Source: Uloborus plumipes (lineage: Eukaryota; Arthropoda; Arachnida; Araneae; Uloboridae). Taken from it: a stretch of 64,000 bases of DNA. The stretch is from assembly GCA_038373865.1 (NCBI GenBank), contig JAXGGA010003901.1, positions 31,762 to 95,761 on the forward strand, written 5' to 3'. The notes under the pieces were generated by a model. It had not been told where the DNA came from. It did no database searches and saw only the letters and a list, made by a program, of their open reading frames with translations. Made by a program: the position numbers and the translations under genes. Shown here one piece after another: positions 46,232-56,971 of the stretch (within the stretch, counting starts at the first letter, position 1; each line of letters begins with the position of its first letter).

Positions 46232-46649
46232 CCCAAGTAGCATCAACTCATCGGATTTTGCTTGGCCGATCATCGAACTCCTCGTAAACTGATCCCGTAA
46301 CGCACGATGACATCGTTCCGATCAGTATCCGAACGCGGTTTTCGATGAGCTACTTTTCATCGGAGAGCGATGTCCTTCCGATCAACTTTCCCGATGAAAA
46401 TAAGCCGAGCATCCAAAATTGATCCTAAATTCATCGGCACGGGACTCCACTGCTCGTAAATTGCTTCAAATCTCATCGTATTTAGAGCAAAACTCATCGA
46501 ATTTTGCTGCTCGGATTCGTTTTGGCCGATGAGACATATTGGAGCAATTCCCGATAAAAACTCATCGAATCCGATCATCGGCCGATGAGATTTTCATCGG
46601 GTTTCGATGAATGGCCGATCATCGGCCGATGAGATTATGCTGCTAAGGG
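46232..46649. mobile_element. MITE packed with CATCG/CGATG motifs
   Basis: The imperfect TIR CCCAAGTAGCATCAACTCAT pairs with the inverse of ATGAGATTATGCTGCTAAGG. Inside, CATCG, CGATGA, CCGAT and ATCGG recur at roughly 20-bp intervals on both strands. This culminates in two perfect 12-bp palindromes CATCGGCCGATG at about 46578 and 46620. An overlapping 73-codon minus frame (46357-46578) has no recognised domain. No target duplication could be fixed. Length about 418 bp. Confidence 0.7.
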
Positions 46650-46689
46650 CTACATCATTGGAGAACATATTAATGGCAAATGAATAAAT

Positions 46690-47010
46690 GATTCTGAACC
46701 AAACTTCAGTCTCTGAACGGCATAACTGGGCTGTCGGTAAATTGCACGTAGTTTTGCCTTTGCCCCGGCTTAGAGGCAGTTACTTATTGCTTTGCCTTCA
46801 ATTTACGAGCTAAGCCGTTTCATTGTTGCTGCCTCTTGCTGGTGTGTTAAATTTATTATAAATACGAGCTGGTTGGCATTTTCAGCTTCATTGAAATGAC
46901 ATCTGCCTCTAGCTTGGTTATTGTCTATTCCATACTGATGTGTGCATAATAATGTCGAAACTGCATTTTCTGGATAGCATAACTGGGCTATTAATATATT
47001 GCAGGAAGTA
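46690..47010 (+). repeat. Dispersed repeat (spider-like family), copy 2
   Basis: TGCCTCTAGCTTGGTTATTG, TATTCCATACTGATG and GCATAATAATGTCGAAACTG align with the reverse strand of 36540-36740. GCATAACTGGGCT(G/A)T is repeated at 46700 and 46978, bracketing the unit. Confidence 0.5.
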
Positions 47011-47454
47011 ATAAAACTTTTGATATATGGAACAAGTGTTGAACTCTGATACATTTAGTTTTTACGATATTGTGCGGGAACAACAGAAAGTACAATAACT
47101 AGTTTTAGAATATTAATAATTTAAAATGTTATCTACACAACACGACCTGAGCAGCTGAATTGAAGATGAAAGACGGCAAGAAATGATTCTTGAAGTTGTG
47201 ACCGCGTTGTGACTTCATTTCGCAGTAGTCAGTGCTGGAAACGATCGGTGCATAAAGAAATCTTGTGTTCCGCTCGTATTCGCTGTATAACATGTTGCTC
47301 ATGCTTTTAAAAAAATATCATTCTTAAAAAGCATGAAAATGGAGAAAAACAAAATAATGTCACGAAAATGAACAAGTTCTTGATTAATTAGCAAAAGTCA
47401 AAACTATAAATAAAAAAGTGGATCAGATATTGTAGCACTAAAAATCTTTTATCA

Positions 47455-47535
47455 CAGTTAATCAGCAGCTTATCCTCTGTCGATTAATCGGTATTCAGAA
47501 ATCGACCAATCTGCATATCGATGCATCTCTAATAA
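47455..47535. mobile_element. hAT-type element end
   Basis: The reverse strand reads TTAGAGATGCATCGATATGC then CGATTAATCGAC. It is related to the end at 43.85-43.95 kb, in the same orientation. No partner end was located. Confidence 0.45.
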
Positions 47536-50500
47536 GAACCAATTTCCTCATCTCTAATCAACAGAAACCATCGAACATTTTAGTGTTAGTTGTTTACATC
47601 CAATCCATACACGCGTTTTTTTTTTTTTTTTTTGTCACATTTAACGGTACATAATTCTTAATTGCTATTCTTTTGTCTTTTTTTTTTTTTTTTGCAATCA
47701 CACCTCTGAAAAGTCATTTTATTTTGAAACTAGTTAATGCTTTTCAGTTTGTTTTAGTTGTTACTCTTCTATAAAAAAATACAATTTTCCCAGTTCTCTG
47801 TCTCTCTTCTTGAAACGCTCTGGCTAGATGGTTCTTTTCTGAATGCCAACGCCGGAGCGGGGTTCTCTGTTCTGCGATGCCGTAACTCAGGTGATCTTTG
47901 CACGCATCAGCCGTAACTTTGGTGCTAATGAAGCGCTTCATTTCTGCATTCATTTATGCATACGGTCGCCTTCATCGACACCTATAACATCTATATCAAG
48001 CAAACCCTTGACTCCACCCTATGAGCCGAATTGCCAGTTTAGGCGAGTTAACGCCAGATTTTTAATTTTGGATTTTGTCTCTCCTTTTATTTTCATTCTT
48101 TCAATAAAGTTGTTTCTGCAATTTTTTGTCTTTGCTGGCTTGAGATCTTTTGTAAAAAATTGTGAATGTTTAGTAAAAAAAAAAAAAAATCTAAAAGGAG
48201 AGGGTAGAAAACTGAGATTACAATCAAGTTGATTTTAGATTTAATATAGGAAAGACACAAAATAATTTATTTTCAAATCTCTTCGAACTTTTCCATTGCT
48301 TCAAAAGGTGCTTAATCCATTTGCATGGGTGTGACGTTTTTACGCATATATTCGCACTTGTTTCCGGAGTTTCAAACTTTAGCTTTTTATTGAAGAGTTC
48401 CCATTTTTCAAAAATATTTTTTTTCTGGAAGAGCACAGTCACCTTCTTTTTTTTTTAAAAATTTTGATTCTTTTTTTTTTCTTAAAAAAAACTCTCTTCT
48501 CAAAAAATGCTCAGTTGCTGTTTCACTCTCGTTAACTGACGTCAAAATGTACAAAACGCTCCAAGCCAGGCTATTTCATAGACTAGCAGCTATTTTGAGG
48601 TCGATTTTTTTCATTGTTGTGGATCTGGGGTTACCAGAGATCTAAATTGGCTGGTGAGTCGATATGGCTATACACTAAAGTTTCTCCTCTAGTGACATCA
48701 TCCGAGACCTCGCTTCGCCTCGCATGATCCCCTTAGATCTGCTCTCGAAGACATGCTTGTATTAATAAATTTGTTCATTTTTAAATATTCATCAAATAGG
48801 AATAAATGGTTTGAACTTGAATATGCATATTTCTTAAATGTAACTAAACGTATTTGTATAGCTCGAAAAAAATGTGTTTTTTAAACACGAGCAAACTCGT
48901 AAACCCTAGCGTATCTTTTGCTACAAGATTGAATGTAAGATCAGGTCTTATTTTCAGCGAAGCACGATATTCTGCTTAACACATAAATGCACAAATTATG
49001 AAGTAAAGGTTAAAAATCTTAAAAACGTGACAAATGACAATTTATTGCTGACAATGCCTGTAAAATGAGTGTGGATATTTTGTTTTATCTGACGGAACAT
49101 CAATTCATAAAAAAAAGATGCTTTGATTACTTAACTGTTGTACACATTACGAAAAGATGATTTCATAGTATAAACGAAAATTTGCGAAATCTTTTTATCA
49201 GGTTATCAGTCATAACGTTTTCAGACGCAGTTATCGCTGAAAGTTTCAATCAAACGAAATAAACAAAAATAAATTTGGCCGATAAATTCTAAAAGATAAA
49301 ATCTGAAGTTTTTTCATTTGAAATGAATAGTGACGACTTCTCATACATGTTTTTCATTTCTTAGTTTGTGTCATACAGTTCAAATTCATGGTTGGAAAAC
49401 ATCACATCTATCACAGCCAAAAATTAATATAGTAAAACATCGTTTTTTTCCTCATTTAAAAGCAATTTGCATACAGCGGAAACTTATTGATTTGTCTTTT
49501 CTATGACTTGACATTAGTATTATTCGCTTCATAAATGGTAGATACCGAGTCATTTGACCCATTGCTTTAAGCAGTGATTGGACCTTTGGTAAGGTAATGT
49601 CGAGTGGCTTATCTAAAGTAGTTTAATGTGTGGTTGGTATAGTAATTATCCAGAATTATTTCTTAAATTCTATCAAACTTAAGAATTTCTTACACTAAAC
49701 AAATGCTATAATTTTTACAATCTTAATTTGTCACAATATATTAGAATCTTAATGTTCTATAATTTCTACAATCTTAACTACAAAGACTGACATAAATAAA
49801 AAACAAATTATTTTGTTTCCCATTCCTTTTTCAGCAAAGTATTTTAAAATTTTCAGTGAGAAACGCATAATCCGAATATTTCATTTGGCGAGAGTTTCTG
49901 GCGTGTTTTTTTCCACACAACAGCCAGCAAAGAGTGCAACCGTTTTTCGGTGGCCCCACTCCTCCCCCATCTCGTTAAGATACTCTACTCGCCAGCCCAG
50001 AGGTCAAAATGTTTCACCTGCACGAATTTTTGCCACCGTAAATCTCATTTGGGATAACGATCTCTTTCTCGAACGTATACAGAAGGAAGAAAAAAAAATC
50101 AAATAAAAAAACGAACGACTGTGCTAATAATAAAAATTGCTAATAATCAAACAAAAAGCTCCTGGAGAGAAAAAAAGTTACTTTCATCTAACAATGCTGC
50201 CTTCCATGTCAAGCTTCTGTTATTTCCTTTTCGTTTTCAATATGACATGTAATGAGACCTGAAGTGAAAAGAAGAAATGATCTCTAACACTTTGAATATG
50301 GTCTAAGTGAGATATCTCAGTCAGTTTTTGCCTCATTTCTCTGCATCTTTTCCTTATTAAAAAAGGGTTCTCGCCTTACCTTTCTCGGAAAGGTGTTTTC
50401 TTTTTCTTCTTTTAAAGTGAGTTACTGCAGAACTTTTCCTTATATTTTCGTTTTAATTGTAAGGTGCAAAGAATTTCTACTCGTATTTTTGTTTTCTCTT

Positions 50501-50780
50501 TTGACTAGAATGCTCTGGAAATATTTCAATAGAGCGATAAATTTTCCTTCTTAGTATTTACCTTCCTCGTAAACAGTGATGCTACAACCTGTTATAATAC
50601 GAAAAAACTTTCGGGAAAGTTGAAAACTTTTCAAAACATTCAAACAATTTTAGTTTAATGTTTTTGTCACTGAGAAACTCCTTGGTAAATGTGATTTCCG
50701 GAAAATCAATAATGTAAAAAAGTCACTTGACATTTTCCGATTTCGGTCTTTCACGGTAATATTCGTTACGTCGTTGACTA
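47536..50780. other. Unannotated sequence
   Basis: A GC-richer patch at 47840-48030 supports overlapping frames on both strands (47744-47953 minus, 47843-48232 plus) that match nothing I know. The 97-codon frame at 49813-50106 is likewise unrecognised. T and A tracts lie at 47616, 47681 and 48177. No repeat boundaries could be fixed. Confidence 0.35.
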
Positions 50781-51045
50781 CAGTAAACCTTCATTAATCC
50801 GGTACCTACTAAACCGGACTTAATCGGGAATGCCATTTAGATGTTCATTTTGTATGAATAAAGACAAGTTCTCGCGTATTTGTATTTTTGTAGGCCTGGT
50901 ACACACGAGGAATGTACATACTTTCATTCTCTTTAATAGAAATACAATATTTACTGCGTACAATAGTTCTCTTATGTAACTTGGTGCAATTTATAGGTTA
51001 TTTTGTTTAATCCATTTTTGAATAATTTGGACAACCTGGATCCCC
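50781..51045. mobile_element. pogo/Tigger-type MITE, copy 2, right end lost
   Basis: TA|CAGTAAACCTTCATTAATCC at the left. The interior matches 31172-31496 (GTATTTTTGTAGGC, TTCATTCTCTT, ATAGGTTATTTTG). The right TIR is not recognisable. Confidence 0.65.
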
Positions 51046-51420
51046 AATTAGACCAGGGTTATACCCTATACAGAAAAGATGAGGATTTTATAATAACTGC
51101 TGTGACCTACGCAAATCTGTTACATTTACGACAAATTTAAAAGGAAACCAAACAAAATCAGGTTTCATCCAAGCAAAGCTGGCAACTTTTGACGAAAACA
51201 TATTTTAAACACGTTACAGCCAGCGCCAAAAAGTTTTAATTATATTCTGTAACCGCCAAAATTTATAAAGTCTTAGAAGCCCGGGGAAAAGTTTAGGCAT
51301 CTGACAGATTATTTCTCAGAGTTTGCAGAAAAATTCTTTTGGACCCGCGGACCGGCAAAAGTGTTTGAAAAATTTCGTGTACTGGTGGTAATTTTTTATC
51401 TTTTTCTTATTTATTTTAAT
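51046..51420. other. Unannotated sequence
   Basis: GC-rich GGACCCGCGGACCGGCAAAA near 51340 resembles the end of a hAT-type element; a similar TCTGCGGACCTGTGCCGATC occurs at 58060. No complete element was defined. Confidence 0.3.
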
Positions 51421-51681
51421 AAATTAGCCAAGGAGTCCAGAGAACTTAATACTAACAACAACAGTGTCTACCTCCAAGATGCAAACGCAATAGCTAAATC
51501 TAAACTGAGAGATAAATCAATCCAAGTGAAACACCCGCTTTGTGAAATAAATACAAGTCGACCAATAACAAAAACTATAACCAGGCTGAGAACCGGCCAT
51601 CACAGGGGCATGAAAATTGATGGAGAGGATAGAAGGATTTATAGAAACTGTTGTAATTTCCCAGATACACAGCTTACACCT
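51421..51681 (+). pseudogene. LINE RNase H domain C-terminal fragment, part 1
   Basis: Begins LAKESRELN, corresponding to the conserved A-D-x-L-A-K-E end of the RNase H domain in Jockey-type LINEs. It then continues through AIAKSKLRDKS, TITRLRTGHHRGMKI, and a Cys-containing YRNCCNFPDTQLTP. In relatives this last block precedes an E-H-I-x-x-C-P motif, found here only after the hAT insertion at 55522. Upstream hydrophobic sequence in the same frame (51361-51420) is not LINE-like. The catalytic part is absent. Confidence 0.7.
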
Positions 51682-52020
51682 CAGTGGCGTAGCTACAGCT
51701 TCTGCCGCCCGGGGCGGTTCGTCAATTTGCCGCCCTTTTATTTAAACGTACATAGACTGTTTACTATTTAGACTGAGCAACGAAGAGTGCTGGAAAATCT
51801 GGGTCAACATTTTAATCTAGTTACAGGATCATTGCTCACCTACGATTTTCATCTCAAAAGATAATCATACGCAAAAAAAAGCAAATAGATTTTGAAAAAA
51901 ATTCTAGAATTAATAATAAAATTTTCGCATTAACAATTTCATCGACGAAATCTTCAGGACAGGATCTTCAGGAAAAGGAAATTAAATTTATTAGCAAGTA
52001 AAAGATCTGAGTTCATGTCT

Positions 52021-54114
52021 CAAGGCCGTATCCAGAAAAAAATTTTGGGAGGGGCCCAGTTTCGCACATTGTCCAAACACACATACATTTTTGTGTGTGT
52101 TATGAGTCTAATTTTTAGCCCCCCCCCCCCCCGATGTTTGATGTGTGTGTGTGTGTTTTTTTAGTCATTTCTTTATTCTTATTATTTTTTTGAACTGACC
52201 TTTATTAGGAGTCAAAAGAGATATGCAATGAGGACTTTTTTAAGTGGGGTAGAAAATCCGTAATTTTAGGGGGTTCGGGGGTTTCTCCCCCGGGTAAATT
52301 TTTGAAAAAAAGTTTTAAAATTCTGCATTTTTAGGCCTTATATGGGGTAATTGAGACTTCAAAAACATGTTGGAAAAGTAGGCAAACAACAATCTCATAA
52401 ATTTTCTGCATTCTTTTCTGCATTCAGATTAATCAAAGCATAAAAAATATTCAGTTTAACAAACAATTAACATTAAGCGACAGAGAGGAAGGACTAGGGA
52501 GGAGAAAAGATTAACACACATTATCACTTGCTTACCTCGGTTTTCACTATAGTTACAAAAACTACATTGCAACGTTTCTTGACAAAAAATCGTGACGTCA
52601 GCGTGACGTTTGCGTGATGTTAGCCTATGAAAAACGAGCTAGATAAAACGTCACAGCCTACTTGGCGAATTAGAGGAAATCGCTGACTGCTTGTGAACTC
52701 TTATTGGCTCCTCCCGTAGTGACGTTCAGTGCCAAGTTAAGTTGCGGTCTGGTGTAGTAGTTTTTGATCAGTTCCCCAACTCACCGACAGACACAGCACT
52801 TAGTAACATAAAATAACCAATAGTATAAAACACATAAAATTCTTTAAAAGAAATAGTGTAGAGATTTAAAAAATAATTAATGAGAGAGTAACATTCTGGC
52901 CATTTAGTTAATTCATAGTTTAATAATTTGATAAGAAATAGGATTGAAGCACATTTAAAGGTGTTTCAAAAAGGTATTTAATGATTTTCAAAGACTCTAG
53001 AACAGTTAAAATTCTTTAAAGCATTTCATTTGCACTTTCCAGTCTCTGACGTTTTAATAGTTGATTGGACAATCTTATGAAATCATTAAACCTTGGAAGA
53101 CACATCTTTTTAAGATTAAAAATAGATATTAAAAATACTTATAACGACAATTTCTTTTTCAATCACTAGTACTGAAGAAAACGAAAAAGAATACAGGTAG
53201 GGTAATATTTTTTCTCGTGCTTAACATATTAATAAAGGAATCAATTACAAAGTAACTTCTAAAATACTGAATTGGGTATTTAATGAATAGTCAGAAATGG
53301 AACATGTGAGTCACAAAAAATTATTTTTGAAAATATGCTACAAAAAATGCTGGAATATGATTTTTGCATTACGCAGAATATTTTTTTAATCAAGGAGCTG
53401 AGTTTCGCGCAACTTGATGCCCCCCCCCCCCCCATTTGTGTTAGAAACTTTAAAATTCAAGGTTTACAGCTACATTTAACAATGTTTTCAAGGTTTTTAA
53501 GCATTTGTAAATGGAATTTTTTTAAAGTAACTTTTGTCTAAGATTGGTGAGCGTCCAGCAAAGCAGAGGGTCTATGAACGTATCCGTTTCTGTGTGGTCT
53601 TGTTGATTGAAGACATGTTTAGCTATTTAAATTCCTCGAAAGTTACAAATGCTTATAAATGGGGACCAACAAAGTGCCCTCTTAATTGAATCAGGGCAGT
53701 GAGAAGCAATCTCAGCCTAGTCGGAAACTAGGGGCCCGCCGATAAGGGGGTAAAAATCTGAGTGGTGTAAGTTTTATAAGTTTTATGGGAGAGGGAGAGG
53801 GGGCGCCGATCAAACTGACAAGTAGCTTGCCTTGAGCCTGAATTGATTTGGAAAAGAGAGCTGGAAGTGCTAATGAGTCTTGTTTTCAAGTATGTTATGC
53901 AGTTAATAAAAATTTAAATGGCCTTTTTTTTTGTATTTCTTCAAATTTTCACTCGTTTAATAGTTAATAAGAAAAAAATACCTTTATTTTTTTGCCATTT
54001 GAAATTTAAACAAAAAAAAAGAAAACTTTTTTTTTCTGTTTTACATTACAAAATATTTCGAGTTTCGGGGGGGGGGGGCGGGCCCGTCACCCCCCCCCTC
54101 TGGATACGGCCTTG
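52021..54114. mobile_element. Second hAT nested in the first
   Basis: CAAGGCCGTATCCAGA at 52021 and TCTGGATACGGCCTTG at 54114 are a perfect 16-bp TIR. Flanks TCATGTCT and TCATGGCT match at 7 of 8. GT-rich and C-run sequence lies near the left end (52090-52160), with G and C runs at the right end. There is no transposase frame in 2.1 kb. Confidence 0.85.
52561..52745 (+). repeat. Segment homologous to the interior of the Harbinger MITEs
   Basis: ACTACATTGCAACGTTTCTTG through ATCGTGACGTCAGCGTGACG, AAAACGTCACAGCCTACTTG and GCCAAGTTAAGTTG matches the interior of the 59.6 and 61.7 kb MITEs. It lacks both MITE termini and has extra sequence (GCGTGATGTTAGCC). It lies inside the nested hAT. Confidence 0.85.
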
Positions 54115-54949
54115 TCATGGCTTATGCATCGTTTAAAGAATCACAAACATTTTTCTTCATGAAAATAATTCTTTGTTCTAACAAACAGTAATGTAACCAT
54201 TAGATATTTTAGAAGACATTTCTAGAATGGCCAGTTGGTTCACTTTTAAAGCACGAACAACATTAAAAACATTAATGATCATAGCAAGTAGTTTTAGCCC
54301 ATCCATTATATTAAAGTTATATCGCACATCTTTTAATTAGTGAGCATGAAATAAAATTAAACAAAAAGTTTACAATTTAAATGTTCTTCAATTATAAATT
54401 TAGAAATACATTTTTTACCTAAGTCAGAACCATAACTTATGGTTCTTACACATTTGTGGTGTGGAATCACAAAATAAGTAGTATAAGTCATTTATTCGTT
54501 TTTTACACGTCCATTTGATGAAAATTACTGTTAATCACAAAACAGAAAATCTTTCATTGTAAAAATATTGCATTTTTTACTTTGATCCATGGTTTTTTAA
54601 GGCGGAAAATTTCTATCTTTCTTTGAAGATGCAAAATAACTGCCAAAAATGAAAAATAATATTTCATTGCAAGTTATCATACAAAATACATTATCCAATC
54701 TTTACGTTCAATAATTTTCAGAGCAAATTTCCGATGCGTTCATTCTGAAATAGGTCCGCTATCTTAACTATTTAACTTTGCCCTACATGCCCCTACTTAC
54801 TTTATTTACAAAAAATTCATTAAAAATTCCCACCAGATAACAGCAATAGGAAATCGAAACAAAGGTGGAGACAGCATCTGCATCAAAGGCAGCATCTGCA
54901 TAAAAGCAGCATCTGCAATTTTTTTACCTTGTTTTTACTTTTTTCTCCC

Positions 54950-55136
54950 TTAAAAGGATTGTCTCAATGGCGCCCCAATTTTTCTTTCTTTTATTTTTTT
55001 AAATTTCTTATGCTTTATTTTTTCTTACAAAGATTGTGCCTCGATGCCGCTCAAACTCTGTGAGGTTTTTATTTTATTGTTTCCTTCTTTTTCTTACAAA
55101 GTCTACGCCTCAATGCCACTCTATAACTTTGCTTGG

Positions 55137-55167
<31 letters not shown>

Positions 55168-55400
55168 CGTGACGTCTGTACCTTGTTGCCGCCCCAATAT
55201 TGCTTGGTTGTTATTTAAATTTACACTTTTCTCTTTATTGCGAGTCCTATACTTGAGGACGTCTGTATCTCGATGGCCCCCTATGTATTTTCTTGGCAAT
55301 TTTTTTGATTTTTGCTCTTTTTTCTCCCGTATAAAGCCTCTGTCCTGATACCGTCCAGATTTCACACACTTTCAATTTTTTTCCTTCTTGTTGTTCCCCT
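54950..55400 (+). repeat. Diverged tandem units of about 80-90 bp
   Basis: Recurring order: TTTTTCTTACAAAG or similar, then (C/G)CCTC(G/A)ATGCC(G/A)CTC, then (A/C)TTTG-rich spacer. Units can be seen near 55020, 55095, 55175, 55260 and 55335. A (TA)n tract at 55138-55160 interrupts one. This is an old array inside the outer hAT, and regularity is approximate. Confidence 0.45.
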
Positions 55401-55683
55401 TTCATTTTTTTAGTGGTGCATGTGGTTTGCCGGCGTCCTTCTCATTTTGGCGCCCCCTTAAAAGTGCCGCCCGGGGCGGACCGCCCCCCACGCCCCCCCT
55501 AGCTACGCCACTGTTACACCTTGTCATATCTTTGTGTGTCCAGCAATAAGTGCGAACCTGAGAGAAATTGGTGTATTACCGTCACTTGTAGACCTTTATG
55601 ACGATAACATCCAACAAATCGCAAAAGCGTTATAAGGATCCATGGAGTTATTTAGTTCGGCTAAGTCAAAGACACGACAAAAA

Positions 55684-55715
<32 letters not shown>

Positions 55716-56928
55716 CACTGAAGTGACAAAAGTCATGGGATAGCAATATGCAAATTTTCAGATGGAAGTAGCATCGCATAGAACAGGTATAAATGCGCAG
55801 TGCTTTTACAGAGCTTTCATTTCTGTTCAAGTTATTCATGTGAAGAGGTTTTAACGTGATGATGACCGCACGACGTGAATTAAGACTTTGAACGCGGAAT
55901 GTTAGTTGGAGCTAGACGCATGGGTCATGCCATTTCGGAAATCGTTAGAGAATTCAACATTCCCAGATCCACTGTGTCAAGAGTGTGCCGAGAGTATGAA
56001 ATTTCAGGCATAACATCCCACCATGGACAGCGCAGTGGTCGACCGCCTGCACTTAAAGATCGAGACCGGCGACGTCTGCAAAGAGTCGTAAATTCTAACA
56101 GACAAGCAACACTGCGTCAAATCACCGTAGAAATCAATGTGGGACGTACAATGGACGTGTCTGCTAGAACTGTGCGGAGAAATTTGGATTTCTTGGGCTA
56201 TTCCAGCAGAAGACCGACTCCAGTGCCTTTACTGACAGAACGACATCGCTTGCAGCGACTCTCGTGGGCACGTGAGCATATCGGTTGGTCCCTAGATGAA
56301 TGGAAAACCGTGGCCTGGTCCGATGAGTCACGATTTCAGCTGGTAAGAGCCGATGGTAGGGTTCGAGTGTGGCGCAGACCCCATGAAGCCATGGACCCAA
56401 ACTGTCAGCAAGGCACTGTTCAAGCTGGTGGTGGCTCCGTAATGGTGTGGGCTGTTTTTTCATGGTATGGACTTGGTCCTCTAGTGCGACTGGACCGAAC
56501 ATTGACTGGAAATGCTTATGTGCAGCTACTTGGAGATCACTTGCAGCCATTCATGGACTTCATGTACCCAAACAACGATGGGATTTTTATGGATGACAAT
56601 GCGCCATGTCACCGGGCCACAACTGTTCGCAATTGGTTTGAAGAAAATTCTGGACAATTCCAACGAATGATTTGGCCACCTAGATCGCCCGACATGAATC
56701 CCATTGAGCATTTATGGGACACCATCGAGAGGTCTGTTCGTGCCCAAAATCCTGCCCCATCAACGCTTTCACAATTATGGACGTCTATCGAGACAGCATG
56801 GCTCAATATTCCTGCAGAAGACTTCCAACGACTTGTTGAGTCCATGCCACGTCGAGTTGTTGCACTTCGCCGGGCAAAAGGAGGGCCGACACGATATTAA
56901 GAGGTATCCCATGACTTTTGTCACTTCA

Positions 56929-56931
<3 letters not shown>
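55716..56931 (+). mobile_element. Tc1/mariner transposon, DD36E type, apparently full length
   Basis: Perfect inverted termini of 27 bp (CACTGAAGTGACAAAAGTCA followed by TGGGATA) are flanked by TA. The element lies in a TA microsatellite: (AT)n at 55701-55715 and (TA)n at 56932-56965. At 1216 bp it carries one 333-codon transposase frame. TIR identity and the open frame indicate recent arrival. DD36E spacing is that of the family described as Incomer, though I cannot confirm membership without alignment. Confidence 0.95.
55899..56900 (+). CDS. Tc1/mariner transposase (DD36E)
   Basis: Cut-and-paste DNA transposase, acting in the nucleus on its TIRs and inserting at TA. Order: first helix-turn-helix at about residues 11-35 (IVREFNIPRSTVSRVC), GRPP linker 47-50, second HTH about 70-100, then the DDE domain. 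Catalytic residues are D142 (WSDES), D233 (DDNAPCH) and E270 (SPDMNPIEHLW), with 36 residues between D233 and E270. A GGGSVMVW motif lies at 177-184. 333 aa is normal for the family. Start: ATG at 55899 is the first in this frame after a TAA. Upstream ATGs at 55859/55862 open a second frame (TARRELRL) that stops at 55889, just as the main frame reads DFERG, so a small indel probably removed about a dozen N-terminal residues. Activity is therefore uncertain. Confidence 0.95.
   Translation: MLVGARRMGHAISEIVREFNIPRSTVSRVCREYEISGITSHHGQRSGRPPALKDRDRRRLQRVVNSNRQATLRQITVEINVGRTMDVSARTVRRNLDFLGYSSRRPTPVPLLTERHRLQRLSWAREHIGWSLDEWKTVAWSDESRFQLVRADGRVRVWRRPHEAMDPNCQQGTVQAGGGSVMVWAVFSWYGLGPLVRLDRTLTGNAYVQLLGDHLQPFMDFMYPNNDGIFMDDNAPCHRATTVRNWFEENSGQFQRMIWPPRSPDMNPIEHLWDTIERSVRAQNPAPSTLSQLWTSIETAWLNIPAEDFQRLVESMPRRVVALRRAKGGPTRY

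Positions 56932-56965
<34 letters not shown>

Positions 56966-56971
<6 letters not shown>

Larger units (their letters stand above)
51682..55513. mobile_element. hAT element inserted in LINE
   Basis: The ends CAGTGGCGTAGCTAC and TAGCTACGCCACTG are inverted. They are flanked by a perfect 8-bp duplication TTACACCT at 51674-51681 and 55514-55521. CCGCCCGGGGCGG lies inside both ends. Total 3832 bp, of which 2094 bp plus an 8-bp duplication is a second hAT. No transposase frame remains. The interior includes diverged tandem sequence near the right end. Confidence 0.9.
51421..55701 (+). mobile_element. 5'-truncated non-LTR retrotransposon (Jockey-like LINE), split by a hAT
   Basis: Two pieces (51421-51681 and 55522-55701) join into one reading frame across the hAT with its TTACACCT duplication. 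The right piece ends in an A tract at 55679-55701, as expected of a LINE 3' end. The coding part is only the end of the RNase H and zinc-knuckle-like tail. It is 5' truncated, as is usual for LINE copies. Confidence 0.75.

Noticed and set aside
46357..46578. 73-codon minus-strand frame
   Set aside because: Arises from the CATCG/CGATG motif array.
47744..48232. Overlapping frames on both strands in a GC-richer patch
   Set aside because: Protein-like in parts, but both strands are open and no motif was recognised; noted only in the regional entry.
55036..55365. Overlapping frames on both strands with (YI)n segments
   Set aside because: Produced by the (TA)n tract and T-rich tandem units in the hAT.
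51682..55513. LTR retrotransposon reading of the large flanked block
   Set aside because: The ends are inverted, not direct, with an 8-bp duplication and no primer-binding site or polyprotein, so hAT fits.
56164..56845. Minus-strand frames within the transposase
   Set aside because: Shadows of the real plus-strand CDS.
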